A DNA stretch of 41,177 nt, taken from positions 835,001 through 876,177 of the forward strand of contig LSRY02000041.1 of assembly GCA_001643675.2 (NCBI GenBank). Reading direction: 5' to 3'. Below the pieces are notes generated by a model, which was given only the letters and a program-made list of their open reading frames with translations, did no database searches and was not told the origin of the DNA. Shown here piece after piece: positions 1 through 10,072 of this stretch (positions within the stretch are counted from its first letter, which is position 1; each line of letters begins with the position of its first letter). This DNA comes from Monocercomonoides exilis (taxonomy: Eukaryota; Preaxostyla; Oxymonadida; Polymastigidae). The translations under genes and the position numbers were made by a program.

Positions 1-1525
1 GCCCCATCGCCACACAGTCCCCCACACAAAACCCAAACACTTTCTTCATCCTGCTCAGCTGTCTTTCAGGTGACTCATACCTCCCAACTTTCAAGTCACG
101 CAGCGTCAGAAGCAGAACAAACGTGAGGAGCGCCATCGAAGGCAGATACAAGTCGGGTGTGCAATGGTCGCATCCTGGTGGAATACGGCTGAAAATGCGC
201 TTGCTGTGTGAAGAGGGTTCGCTTTCTTCGGAAGGTGTGGAAGGAGAAGATGGATGTGAAGACGATTGCATAGACATCTTTGAGGAGGAGATTCTGTTTT
301 CCTTTGAAGCTTGCAGAGTGCTACTTTGATTTGTTGGCTTGTTCTCTGTTTTTTTCTCTGCTTTGTTCTCTTTTGTATCTTTTATCTGACAATTTCCTTT
401 GTTTTTCTTCTCCTTTCCTTCTCCAGCAGTTTCATCTGCCTCGTATCTGTTTTCTTCATCTTCTTCGTCGTCACATCCAGTTTTCCGCCTCCAATCATCG
501 TCCTTCAAAAACACAGCTGGTGTCAGCAGTAGCTTCACCCGCTGCAAAAGCGAAGAGATGTTCGTGTGGAACAAGAAGCGAGCTTCAAACAGCAGCAGCG
601 TCAGAAAGGAGAGCCAGTTGGATGATTTCGGCGGGATGTTTGGGAGTGAAGAGGTGTGCTGTGAAATGTGTGTGAGAGACGTGGCGGCGGACGTAGGCAT
701 AGGAGACGATGCGGATGCGCTCGACTTTGTCAAATACGAATCCATCATGTTTACCAGAAATGCTTCAAAGGGATGGCTACTTTGGGTCTGGATTATGATT
801 GTCGTCTGAGGAGCTATTTGACTCGGGTTCGAAGTACGTGCATGCGAAGTCAAAGAGTTAAATGTCATGTTTAGTGTAGGTTGTGGAGAATGAAGGCTTT
901 CTGGATGGTTATTGTTATCATCAGGTCCCTGTTCCTGTACTCTTTCGCGAAGAAACTGTTCTTCATTATTGTTGGTGATGTTCGTTTGCTTGTTTGTTTG
1001 TTTTTCATTTATACTTCGAGTGGAAGCAGAAGAGGAAGTTAAAGGCTGGGGATGGATAGAAATAGTTTCTAAAGTTGGGGAAGCATCGTCTTTGCATTGA
1101 GTTGAATGTTGAGAACTTAAGACAGGAGAGCGGTGATTCAGCAAAGTCATAACTTGAGGATCTTCAACAGAACTTGACGATGAACCCTTTACTGCAGCAA
1201 AAGGAGAGCGAGGCTCTTCGACAGAAAAGGATGCAGAAGTACTTGAAGAAAGCCCAAAAAAGGGAGACATCTGCGACACTGGAATTGCAGCACGTGTTTT
1301 TGGAAGCGTTCTTGCTGAAGAATCATTTGAAAAAGTGTTATGACGTGATTTTGGAGGAGGTAGTGTTGCAAATCCGTCCTTTACAGATGTCTCTTTGCGA
1401 GATTGATTCTTCAATGTTGCAAAGTTCGGAAACTACAAATTTTGAACAGAAAAAAATCATGTTTTTTATTAAAGCAATTGGCTTATTATCAGAAGTGTAA
1501 AAACTTCGTTGCATACTTGATTCAT
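1..1525 (-). CDS. YIF1: YIF1-like ER/Golgi membrane protein, 3' end cut by the window edge
   Basis: The minus strand is open without a stop from 1432 to the left edge (477 codons). The frame carries TPDLYLPSMALLTFVLLLTL next to the edge, which resembles the first membrane segment of YIF1 proteins (PDLYIP-MAF-TYVL). Upstream lies a WLSFLTLLLFEARFLF...LLQRVKLLLTP...DDDWRRK block that fits the region YIF1 has before that helix. YIF1 works with YIP1 in ER-to-Golgi vesicle transport. The first exon may be only ATG AAT CAA (1525-1517), followed by an 84-nt GTATGC...TTTGTAG intron (1516-1433); otherwise the first in-frame ATG is at 1270. The N-terminal 220 residues are Ser/Thr/Pro/Gln-rich, and an acidic/Lys insert of about 100 residues splits the conserved blocks, so the protein is longer than usual YIF1. 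The remaining helices lie outside the window. The family call comes from motif memory and is moderate. Confidence 0.55.
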
Positions 1526-2346
1526 CTCCAAAGGAAATCGAAAAAATACTTTTATAACCTTAATATTTTTACAAGACAAAAATTTGGTGAAAATCAAACT
1601 GTTGAGAAAAAGTTATTTTTTTAAAAAAAATTATCTTTATCTGTTAATAAAAATTTTTCTTATTTTCAAATTGATAATAACGCTGTTAATATCAATTCAT
1701 TTCTTTATATGAATTTCATAATAGTTTTGAAAACTGAATACAATAAAATAATGTTAAAACTTTAATTCTTGATATAAGAATTTGATTGTTTTTTAAAAAG
1801 AAAAATAATAAAAATAAACAAATGAAACACTGCTTGAGTTAGATTTGCAATATTCGTTAATAAGGTTATAAAATGGCAAAATAATTATCAACTTGATTGA
1901 AATTTCATGGATTGCGTGCACAAAAGCGAAATAAAATATTTTTTTTGCAACTTATTGGTATTGTTCAATTAAGTAGTTATTATTTTCAAAAGTGGTTATT
2001 TTCATTTAACATCATCATTTAGAAAGTGTAGTTTTGAAAATATTTCTTTTTTGTAGTGAAAAATAATTGTTTTCTGTTTCTTCGAATTTTTCATGTTGTT
2101 GTTATTTATGAATTCAATTTTGAAAATCGTTTTGTGTTCATTAAAATTTCTTGAAAAAAATGAAAATTATCTTTATAATCGTTCAAAAAGATATTTTTCA
2201 AAAAACAAAAAAGAATATTTAGACAAGAAATTGTAATTGAAATAAGATAAATCGTTAACCTTTTTCATAATATCGAAACGAGAAATGAAACCAATGATAA
2301 TCATTTTATAAGTAATAGTGGGATATATTTGATCAGAAAATCAAAG
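1526..2346. other. AT-rich intergenic spacer between divergent genes
   Basis: About 820 bases of A/T-rich sequence separate the minus-strand YIF1-like gene from the plus-strand gene starting at 2347. I see no ORF, RNA gene or repeat. Because the flanking genes diverge, it should hold both promoters, but no element can be named. Confidence 0.5.
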
Positions 2347-4287
2347 ATGCATCACAGAATTCCAAAAAAGAGAGTAAACAAAAAAATAAATCAATTTGAA
2401 GAGAAAGTTCTTGTGGTTAATAATATTATAACGAAACTGGCAAAGGATGAAGATTCAATTTTGCAGAATTTTGAGGAGATAATATTTTTTATACATAATA
2501 CACCAATTTATATGATAGAAGAAGAAACTTTTCAAAATCTTCTTTGTTGCATAAAATCAAAAATTTCTACTGAAAGTTGGGAATCAACAGAATTGGATGA
2601 ATTATATGAATTCTTGAAGAAATTAACAGATATTTATTATTTAGCGCACATTTTCAAAATTAAAAGCAATTCTCCAAAAGCCAATTCACAAATTAAAGAA
2701 GATCCAATTTTGGAGCACATTAAGAATTTTTTTAATCTTCCTCAGAGAGTAATTGAAGCGAAAAAGGTAAAACTAAAGAAATTAGCACTTCTGAATGTCA
2801 AAAGCTTTTTGTTGATGTATCTTGCTTCATTCCCTTCAGTTGAACTATCTTCAATTGCAATAGCAAGTATTGAGCCAGAATTTAATTTGCAGCAGACATT
2901 GAACATTGATGATATTGAAGACTCACTTTTTTACATGGAGCAGTTTCCATTCGATCATCAATATCAGCAATATAGGTCAAATAGCATCATTCCATTAGTG
3001 ATTAACATCTTGAAGACTAAAGTTGATCAACTGTCTCCGAAAGGCATCTGCAGTTGCGTTGGAATTCTTGCGCATTATTCGACTGTAAACAGAAAAGCTG
3101 TGAAAGATTTTCTTCTCGAGAACGAATTACTGGAATTATTGGAATCTATTTTTTCACGCTGCACAAAAAAGGCAAAGGAAGTTTTCGCTCAGCGCAAGAT
3201 TATTATGAAAGAAGCGGTGCAAATTAAACATGAAGAATGTGTACCATTAAACAAAAAGGAATTTATGAGAAAATACTTCAATTCAAGGCCAACAAAATTG
3301 CCACCTAATTTAGACAAAAATCGAAAGAAAAAGAAATATAGTGATGAAGTCGAAGCCAAAAGCAAACATCAACATCAACCAGATGAAAAAGCAAGTAATG
3401 ATTTATCCAAAGAAAAACTCCCTTCTAGCAAGTTGGATCTTCCTCGATGGTCGTTGGAAGCCAGCAGCGTGCGCTGGACAGTACTGAGTGCGCTGATGCA
3501 ACTTCGTCATTTTGTCTTGTCGTTTGATGATGTGCTCCCAGAAATTCTGCAACACGAGCCGCTTCACAAGAGACTGATGAGCCCGTACTGTTTGTTTGAT
3601 GAAGTGAGTAAAGATCATGAGAATTTATCTTCATCGCCTTCTTCATCTCCTTCTTCATCTCCTTCTTCATCTCCTTCTTCATCTCCTTCTTCATCTCCTT
3701 CTTTAGACCTTCCGATTTTATCATCAAATTCAATTGAACCTTTCGGAAATGCTTCCAAAAGTATTTCTGCTTTGAGCGAGACTGAAACAATTAATTCGTC
3801 TTCGAGTAACAAAGCGTCGCCTCGAGAACTTTTATATCACTTTTGTTCTCTCAAAGACATTGAAACAATCTGCAGCGCGCTTGTGGCCATATACTCCAGG
3901 TGCTTTCGGAGCGGAGGTTTCGAAGCGATGAAGAAAACGATTGAAATTAGGTGGTACAGCCAGTTTATTACCGTAGGACTGGGAGTGGATATCCAGTTTC
4001 ATTCTGTCTCAGTCAGCACACTGAACTTTCTGGGTTCGCACTTCTCGCTCGTTGGACGGATGCTAAATGAGTCTAGGGGAGAAGGGAATGCTAAAGAACT
4101 TGCCGATCTTTATCGAAGAGAAATAATTGAGTCTGGACTGGAGGATCTTCTATGGGCAATGGACAATAGCGTCAGCAAAGTGAAGAGGAGGGTAAGGCTA
4201 ATTATGAAAGTTTGGACTTATTTCGAGTTTATGCTCACTGTGAACGTAGAAATAGGAAATGCTGAGTTTGCAAGGGATGACGAGTGA
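2347..4287 (+). CDS. Unknown 646-residue protein with Ser/Pro minisatellite, possible alpha-solenoid
   Basis: A single uninterrupted frame ends in TGA at 4285-4287. The frame stays open to a TTG at 2329, but the first ATG is at 2347 and I use that. I do not recognise the family. The N-terminal 300 residues are leucine-rich and helical, with pairs such as LLENELLELLESIF, in the style of armadillo/HEAT repeats. A basic/Lys-Ser linker follows (roughly residues 310-360), then a second helical block, then a pure Ser-Ser-Ser-Pro tract encoded by a 12-bp tandem repeat (3631-3707), then a conserved-looking C-terminal block rich in aromatic residues. No signal peptide or membrane segment is visible. 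No intron is needed, unlike the minus-strand solenoid gene at 8266-9740. Function unknown; a scaffold role would be a guess. Confidence 0.75.
   Translation: MHHRIPKKRVNKKINQFEEKVLVVNNIITKLAKDEDSILQNFEEIIFFIHNTPIYMIEEETFQNLLCCIKSKISTESWESTELDELYEFLKKLTDIYYLAHIFKIKSNSPKANSQIKEDPILEHIKNFFNLPQRVIEAKKVKLKKLALLNVKSFLLMYLASFPSVELSSIAIASIEPEFNLQQTLNIDDIEDSLFYMEQFPFDHQYQQYRSNSIIPLVINILKTKVDQLSPKGICSCVGILAHYSTVNRKAVKDFLLENELLELLESIFSRCTKKAKEVFAQRKIIMKEAVQIKHEECVPLNKKEFMRKYFNSRPTKLPPNLDKNRKKKKYSDEVEAKSKHQHQPDEKASNDLSKEKLPSSKLDLPRWSLEASSVRWTVLSALMQLRHFVLSFDDVLPEILQHEPLHKRLMSPYCLFDEVSKDHENLSSSPSSSPSSSPSSSPSSSPSSSPSLDLPILSSNSIEPFGNASKSISALSETETINSSSSNKASPRELLYHFCSLKDIETICSALVAIYSRCFRSGGFEAMKKTIEIRWYSQFITVGLGVDIQFHSVSVSTLNFLGSHFSLVGRMLNESRGEGNAKELADLYRREIIESGLEDLLWAMDNSVSKVKRRVRLIMKVWTYFEFMLTVNVEIGNAEFARDDE
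3631..3707 (+). repeat. 12-bp coding minisatellite (SSSP)n
   Basis: About six head-to-tail copies of TCATCTCCTTCT lie inside the 2347-4287 gene and read as Ser-Ser-Ser-Pro. The unit is a multiple of three, so copy-number change keeps the frame. The copies are almost identical, which suggests recent slippage. Confidence 0.9.
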
Positions 4288-5500
4288 TTTCGAAGACGAG
4301 ATGCTTTTAAAAACAGTTTTTCATTCGAAAATTTGGAAAATGCAAAAAACAATTTAATGACTTGTGAATTGATGGAAGTTGCAATTCAGACATTGAAAAT
4401 ACGTAATCTTGTTAAAATGGCTCATTTGCAGGTATTGATTGGATTGCAGAAAAAATGCATTTGTCTGTGTATTTTTTTTGTTCACAGAATTTTTTATGAT
4501 GTTCATACTTTTACCTCTTAGCTGTAATGTGCATATACAGTTTGCTTATTTTGAAATTTATTTGCTTTGTTTTGTTTGTAATCTTATTTTTTGTTGTTAT
4601 TTTCGATCATGAGTTAAAAGTTGAATGTTAACTTTGATCTGAACAAACTGTAATTCACCTTTGAGCCAAATATGTTAAAAACAAAACAAAAATTCGCTCG
4701 AACAAAAATTTATCGATATTTTACGTATTTGAGCATTTATTTTTTAATTTATTCATTTTTATTCAAGTTTCTGTCTTTCTTTCTTTCTTTCTTGAGTTCG
4801 CGTAGTTCTTAATATATATTGTTTTGTTTTGTTTAAAGTTTTCTTTTAAGACTTATTTTATTGTATATATAGTCGGTGACAAAACTCGGTACAGGGATAC
4901 AACCCTGGACAATTGGAACAGGTTATTTGCAAAAAGGTGTATACAAGATAGAATGCGAAAACTGCTTTGTTTTTTGTTGTGAATAAATTAACAGTAAAGA
5001 TAAAATGATTTCAAATGGAGAAATTCAAAAATCCGAAATGATGCAACTGAAATATTGATTAATAACGAAAACAATTATAAAAAGAATAATTAGAAGTTTT
5101 ATAAAGAAGTGACAAGTTTGTTTCACTGTGAACAATTGCATTGTTTTACTTATTAAAAGTTATGAACCGAAACAAAATATTGATCAATAAGCACTTTTGC
5201 GAGTGAATTTTTTTTCCCCTTTTATCAATGATAAACAGTGCATTTTCAATAAAAAATTTTCTGATAGCGTTTTATAAACTTTTTCTGTTTCAAAAAATTT
5301 TCAAGTCGCTTCATCTCATGCAATTGTTTTCTTTACATATTTATGAGTTTCAACTCTTTCTGTATCTTCTGGAATTGAAGACCTATTGTTCGTAATATTT
5401 GATGATTCGTTTTCACTTCATTTCTAAATATTGCGTTTCATTGAAGAACCTGAAGTTAAACTTTTCCTCTTTATTTCCAATTAAATGGAAAAGTTGATAT
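4288..5500. other. AT-rich spacer, no supported gene
   Basis: Downstream of the plus-strand gene, 1.2 kb of AT-rich sequence holds short chance frames. One stretch (about 4360-4430) reads as a helical peptide ending at a GTATTG that could be a splice donor, but I found no partner exon. A short (TTTC)n run lies near 4775-4793. Confidence 0.4.
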
Positions 5501-5678
5501 AAGTGGGCGATATGGGAGTTTTCAAAACTCAATTAAACTAAGTTTTTAGTTCATTACATGGTTTTCAATCATCATTATTTATGTTTATTATCGATGGAAA
5601 TGTGTATGGATAAAATAATAAAAAAATGAAAAAATATTAAAAAATTAAGAATAGTTCAATATCTGATGTATTTTCTTC

Positions 5679-6640
5679 TTATGTCCAAAGCCCTGATGAA
5701 TAATCATCAGTTTCATCACCTCCCATAATATCTTCAATTTGAGGGATTTCTGAATCTTCATCTTTGACTTCCTCTTCATCAAGATCTTCTGCTGGCTTTT
5801 CTACTGCTTTGCACTTGACGATAGAAGGTGAAATATCTTGAAATTTAAATTTCAAAGAAGTTTTAACCAGAAACATAGCTAAATGATCTGCAATCAAAGT
5901 TTTTCTCACTCCATACTGAGGGAATGATTGCGCAATGTTCCCCACAAGCCCTCTATCGTGTTGGCGCATGCACCTGAAACAGGATCAACAAAATTTCTTT
6001 ATCACAAACAGTTTTATGAATGTTATTGTATTGATCCAAAGTGGAGAATGCTTTTCACTCGTCGCTCATGATTGTTGATCGGAGCTGGATTGTTTCTCAA
6101 ACGATAGGAATAAGAGTTTCCATCTTTCTGTTAGGAACGATTTTCACAAAACGAAAACCAGCTCCGCCTCCATCCAACCTCTCAACCCCACCAAATATCC
6201 AAATTTGTTCCTTTCTTCTTCCTCTCTTATAATTTCTTCTCCTCCACACAGCCTCATCAATTTCTACAACTTTTCCTTCTCCTCCTATTGGATTTTGATG
6301 TAAATTCCAAATTTCCATGCATGAAACTCTAACGACACTGCACCAAAATCCAATATTTTCCTATGAAATCCCAGCATTTTCGAAATGAACTTTATTTTTG
6401 TGCATCCCCAATAATACAAAATGGTTCTAAAAATCTTTTCCAACCCTAATTTATTCCCAGAGAAAACTGTTTCATCATATACTAATTTCCTTCTGTTGCA
6501 TTTTGAACAGTAGAAATATCTGCAAAACTTTTCTCCTTTTGGAATAGATATTTTTCTTCAACAACGGATGCAAATTTTCGATTCGTTTTCCAAAATATTT
6601 TCGTTAAGCCACCTCCACGCTCCGTCTTCGTCTGTGAAAA
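5679..6640 (-). pseudogene. Merlin/IS1595-family DDE transposase, broken
   Basis: Read from 6640 down, the minus strand gives a zinc-ribbon region (a CIRC pair near 6580, then YCSKCNRRK near 6500). The DDE core follows: VVEIDEAVWRRRNYKRGRRK (first Asp), IFGGVERLDGG, a TIMSDE motif (second Asp) and NTIEGLWG (catalytic Glu), ending in an acidic tail and TGA at 5679. These blocks match the IS1595-type zinc ribbon and DDE domain in order and spacing. They lie in different frames. I see at least three lesions: a stop in the zinc-ribbon region, a frameshift near 6300, and a stop plus frameshifts between about 6120 and 5960. The family call is strong; the copy is dead. I do not reconstruct the intact protein. 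Confidence 0.75.
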
Positions 6641-6752
6641 CATTATCCAGCTGATGAGGCATAATTATCTGAAGATCCAGCATTGCCATTTCAATGTAAC
6701 AATTTTGATCACAACCCATGATAACTAAAAATCAACATTCTTCATTAAAAAT

Positions 6753-7015
6753 GTGACGAAATATTTGACTTCAGATATTTTCATTAATAAATAATGCACG
6801 CAATAAGAACTTTTAGTGATCATAAAAATGCAATTTAAATGGTATCGTTTTTTTGCATTCTTGGAATGTAACAAAACTTCTTGATATAACAACTATAAGA
6901 TTTGTTTGCAGATATGAAAATCCTATTTCTTTTTTGATCTGAGAAAGATTTATAAAGTTATTTGCGAAAAAAAAATGTGATGATTCGTGCAAAAAAAGCT
7001 TGAAAGTCCATAATC

Positions 7016-7046
<31 letters not shown>
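6753..7046 (+). mobile_element. MITE family B, copy 1, nested in Merlin element
   Basis: It starts at GTGACGAAATATTTGACTTC and ends with AAGCTTGAAAGTCCATAATC followed by poly-C. Blocks such as TTGCAGATATGAAAATCC and GATCTGAGAAAGATT are shared, in the same order, with 33924-34192. The two ends are imperfect inverted repeats of the type GGGACAAAATATAAGACTTC. It carries no coding capacity. Confidence 0.6.
7017..7046 (+). repeat. 30-base poly-C run
   Basis: An uninterrupted run of C at the inner-right end of the family B MITE. In sister copies the same position holds only five C (34187-34191, 38118-38122), so the run is an expansion of the terminal CCCCC, or an assembly or sequencing artefact. 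Confidence 0.9.
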
Positions 7047-7047
<1 letters not shown>

Positions 7048-7317
7048 TTAAAAAAAAAAAATTTAAATTATGGATTTCCAATGATTATTAGCATGAATGA
7101 TGATGTTTTCTAATCATATAAATTACAATATAATAATTTTAAAGGAGTTTTGAAAACTCCCATATTGCACTCATATACAGAAAAGTTTACACATGAATCA
7201 TCTTTTCATTTAAATTTCATTCTGATGTTACTCGAAAATGATGTATCGTCTGTTTTTATTACAATCATAGAAAGGGCTTTAATGTTCTGCGGAAGAAACC
7301 AATTAACTGCAAAAGGG

Positions 7318-7560
7318 TCAAATTGATAAATTCCTCATGCTTTGAATGACTTTCTCACAATTTTGGGAGAGAGAGTCACAAACAGCTTCTGATACTGTTG
7401 GTATTAACAATTTCCGGAAAGAAGAGTTAGACGAGTTTGATAAAACCGAGAATGCTCTTTTCAAGCTATTTTTGAAATGCACGAACACAAACCTGTCCAG
7501 TGGTAGATTCAAATGTGTCGCGTGTGACGGAAGAATCAACAAATGGATGAAATGTTTTCT
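7318..7560 (-). pseudogene. Remnant of pogo/DDE_1-type transposase
   Basis: The minus-strand frame ending at 7318 contains HLLILPSHATHLNLPLDRF followed by VFVHFKNSLKRAF. This matches the hallmark of the DDE_1 superfamily (pogo/Tigger/CENP-B-like), LPxHSTHxLQPLDVGVFGPxK. Only the C-terminal quarter of the catalytic domain is present. The upstream part of the same open frame runs into a family A MITE (7630-7808), so the fragment was truncated. The Asp that precedes this motif in the family is not seen. This is a dead fragment, but it shows that a TA-targeting transposase family existed here. Confidence 0.55.
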
Positions 7561-7629
7561 GCAACAAGATATTTCTGTAAATCTGAAGATAGAAAAATGC
7601 TTATAAAGTATTATCAAGGCAAAGGAAGA

Positions 7630-7808
7630 TGGGACAAAATTTTTTGTTTTGCGAATTTTGTTCCGCACAGTTCTTTTATAGAATTTTCTCGTTTTTTTTA
7701 TTTTCATATTTAATATTGCACAACAGCGTTGGAATAATAATCATATAATTGCAGAAAAAGTTTGGAACAAATCATTGAAATTTTCTTAAATGAAAGAATT
7801 CTGTCACA
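7630..7808 (+). mobile_element. MITE family A, copy 1
   Basis: It begins GGGACAAAATTTTTTGTTTT and GCGAATTTTGTTCC, and contains AGTTTGGAACAAATC. The same blocks in the same order occur at 7910-8090 and 32848-33021, and reverse-complemented at 11100-11300 and 37192-37370. About 180 bp, non-coding, with ends that are loosely inverted. Confidence 0.6.
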
Positions 7809-7909
7809 GATCGTAAATTAAGCTCATCTCTTTTCTCTTTTCTTTTTGGGAACAAAATCTCGATCATTACTTTTTCATAATCTCTTATTGTCATCCAGCC
7901 AGTACCATT

Positions 7910-8090
7910 TGGGAACTAATTTTTTGCTTTGTGAATTTTGTTCCATTCTTCACTTTCAAAAATTTTTATTATTATATAAAATGTTCTTCTTTTTTTTTTC
8001 ATGAAAATGAAAAACTTTTGATGATAAGGCTGCAGAATAAGTTTGGAGCAAATCGTTGTTTTGTTCATAAATGCTAGAATTTTGCCCCAT
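7910..8090 (+). mobile_element. MITE family A, copy 2
   Basis: Runs from GGGAACTAATTTTTTGCTTT and GAATTTTGTTCCA to GAATTTTGCCCC, with TTTCATGAAAATGAAAAACT and AGTTTGGAGCAAATCG inside. The left GGGAAC and right GCCCC ends are loosely inverted. It lies about 100 bp from copy 1 in the same orientation. Confidence 0.65.
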
Positions 8091-8265
8091 ATGAAATCGT
8101 TGTTCATAATTAAATATTTAATATGATTAATAACTTACAGAGAAAAAAATTACCCCATGAATAAATAATTTTCATTTTTGTAACATTTATTTGCAAATGA
8201 GTGTTTTGCTCCAAATCTTACGACATTTTTTTAATTTATAAAACAAAAACTAACTCATTGTTCAA

Positions 8266-9740
8266 TTACTTTGAAGTCGAAAGCGGTATTTCACAGAGAG
8301 AGCAGAGCGATATTGCCCTCGATCTTACAAATTGATCAGAATGCGAAGTTAACTCGATTAGTCGCCGCGGAACAACATTCTCTTTCACTTTGCTAATTGT
8401 AGAAAGTGTTCCTAATACAAAAACAAGAGTGCAAATGAACCAACAATATTTAAAGAATATAATAAAAAAATCAATCAATAAGAAAGTTTATTATAAATGC
8501 AACAGCAAAATGAAGACGAATATACAAGAATAAAATCGTGGTTAGAGAACAAATTTTAAACATAATAAAAATAAAAACAACCTTCAGAAATCAAATTGAT
8601 AAGGAGCTGAATTGAATGACGGAGTGTGAAAGTATCTGTAGTATTCCTGTTGTTTACCAAAAAAAAATTTTTTTTTCACAATTAAAATAAAAATGCAATC
8701 CAAAACATACATATACACTCGTTTCAGAACGGATAGAAAATCATCCATTAATATCAATGCATGATTTTCTGAAGAAAAGAAACATAAATAGTTTCAGCAG
8801 AAGCATAATTACGAAATAAAAGTGAATCGCTATGAAAACATATGTTAATACTGATAACTATTAACAAACCTTCAACAACAGCCATCAGCCTCAATCTCAT
8901 TAGAGCCATCCTAACCTGAAAATCCTCCCCATTTTCAACCAGCTTCTTTAATATTACCACTGCACCTTGTGTCTGTTCATTGGCTGCTTTCCCCTGAAGC
9001 ATTGCCCCAACGCACAACGCGGCTGCGTGCTTATATCCCAACAAAACATCTTCCTCATTCATAAGATTAACCAATAAAGCATCAGCTCCACAATTTCGAA
9101 GAGAGTTCCCCAAAGGATGTTCAGTTCCATCCTTTCTGGATTCGTGCTCTGACAGAAGATTGTTAATTGCGTAAACTCCATGACCTTTAGCCTCCAATTC
9201 GTCGTTTTTTAGTAATCCTACACAAACATCCAATATTCCCATATCAAGTAATTTTGATGTATCTGCTTTAGATGCACGAAACACCATTTTGTCAAGAGCC
9301 CCAGTTTTCCATATAGGAGCATTTGAAGGATCCTTTTTAAGTTCAAATATTATATGTTCCGCAAGTGGAGTTTTAACAGCATCAGAAACACAAGCTTCTT
9401 CTTCATCGAAAATCTGCGTTATCAACTTATAAATATTCTTAACAAAATCTTCATCTTGAAGAGCTTGTAATAACAATGAAAACGTTTTGAAAAGTTCTTC
9501 AGCTTTAATTCCTTTGAGATGAGAAAAGTGCTTTTCAAAAAAGTTATTGAGAAGATCAAGAGACATCCTAATCATTTTCAATCCAATATCAGAAGATAAA
9601 AGCCTTCAAAAATAAGCAAAAAAAAATCCATAGAAAAGCTCAATTATCAAAAGATCAAACTCTTCGCAAAGAAATAACTGCGTGGATGAGGAGAGCTCAT
9701 CTACAAGTTCATTGACTTTTTTTAAATCGGAAAATATCAT
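8266..9740 (-). CDS. Armadillo-like repeat protein, five exons, 360 residues
   Basis: Five coding segments join in one frame: 9740-9661 (ATG start, MIFSDLKKVNELVDEL), 9603-8870, 8768-8711, 8646-8582 and 8411-8266 (TAA). They sum to 1083 nt, exactly 361 codons. The introns are 57, 101, 64 and 170 nt with donors GTTTGA, GTTTGT, GTATGT and GTTGTT. All end in AG, and the second has a pyrimidine-rich CTTTTCTTCAG. The protein is helical throughout and shows armadillo-style units such as GVYAINNLLSEHES, HAAALCVGAMLQG, HSIQLLINLISE and LIELTSHSDQFVRSRAISLC. It has no signal peptide or membrane helix, so a cytosolic or nuclear binding scaffold is likely; the partner is unknown. Exon 4 has an alternative donor (GTGTAT at 8718) that would end the protein early at 8584, but only the GTATGT donor joins the last helical exon. 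Confidence 0.75.
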
Positions 9741-10072
9741 TTAAATTAAAAATGTTTTCAAAAAGAATTTTAAAATCCAGCTCATACAAGTTGAAATTAC
9801 AGAATTTTGTACTTCCATTTTTCATTCAATTATATAATTCTTATTTTGATCAAATTGGAAACGTTCTCACAAACAATTTTATGATTCAATAAGAACAATA
9901 CTTTCCTTTAATATTTTATTATTCTTTTAATTGATAATTTCAAAAAAAAAAATAATTTGTTATTATTAATTCTCCCTAATGCAATGTTTAACAATGCAAG
10001 GTATGAAAAAGAAAATATATTAAAAAAAAAATAATATCTATCTTTTATTGCATCAATATGTTGCAATTTGAT
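9741..10072. other. AT-rich spacer between two minus-strand genes
   Basis: About 330 bases hold the downstream region of the protease gene and the promoter side of the armadillo-like gene. There is no ORF or repeat beyond A/T runs. Confidence 0.5.

Larger units (their letters stand above)
5501..7170 (-). mobile_element. Decayed Merlin-type DNA transposon
   Basis: The two ends share an inverted repeat. The motif ATATGGGAGTTTTCAAAACT at 5510-5529 recurs, reverse-complemented, at 7146-7165, and weaker matching extends about 8 bases further out. Just outside are similar 7-mers (TGATATA near 5493 on the left, TCATATA near 7171 on the right), compatible with the 8-9 bp target duplication of Merlin. 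Between them, on the minus strand, lies a broken transposase of the IS1595/ISXO2-like DDE family, from which eukaryotic Merlin elements derive. A second small element (6753-7046) is nested between the transposase start and the right end. The element is about 1.65 kb and cannot be autonomous. Confidence 0.65.

Noticed and set aside
4868-4930. A short GC-richer stretch that might be a tRNA or small RNA gene
   Set aside because: No acceptor-stem pairing and no B-box-like GGTTCGANTCC; nothing folds into a cloverleaf by eye.
7346-7606. An 86-codon plus-strand frame with CVACDGR
   Set aside because: The opposite strand carries the DDE_1 transposase motif over the same bases; the plus-strand peptide matches nothing I know.
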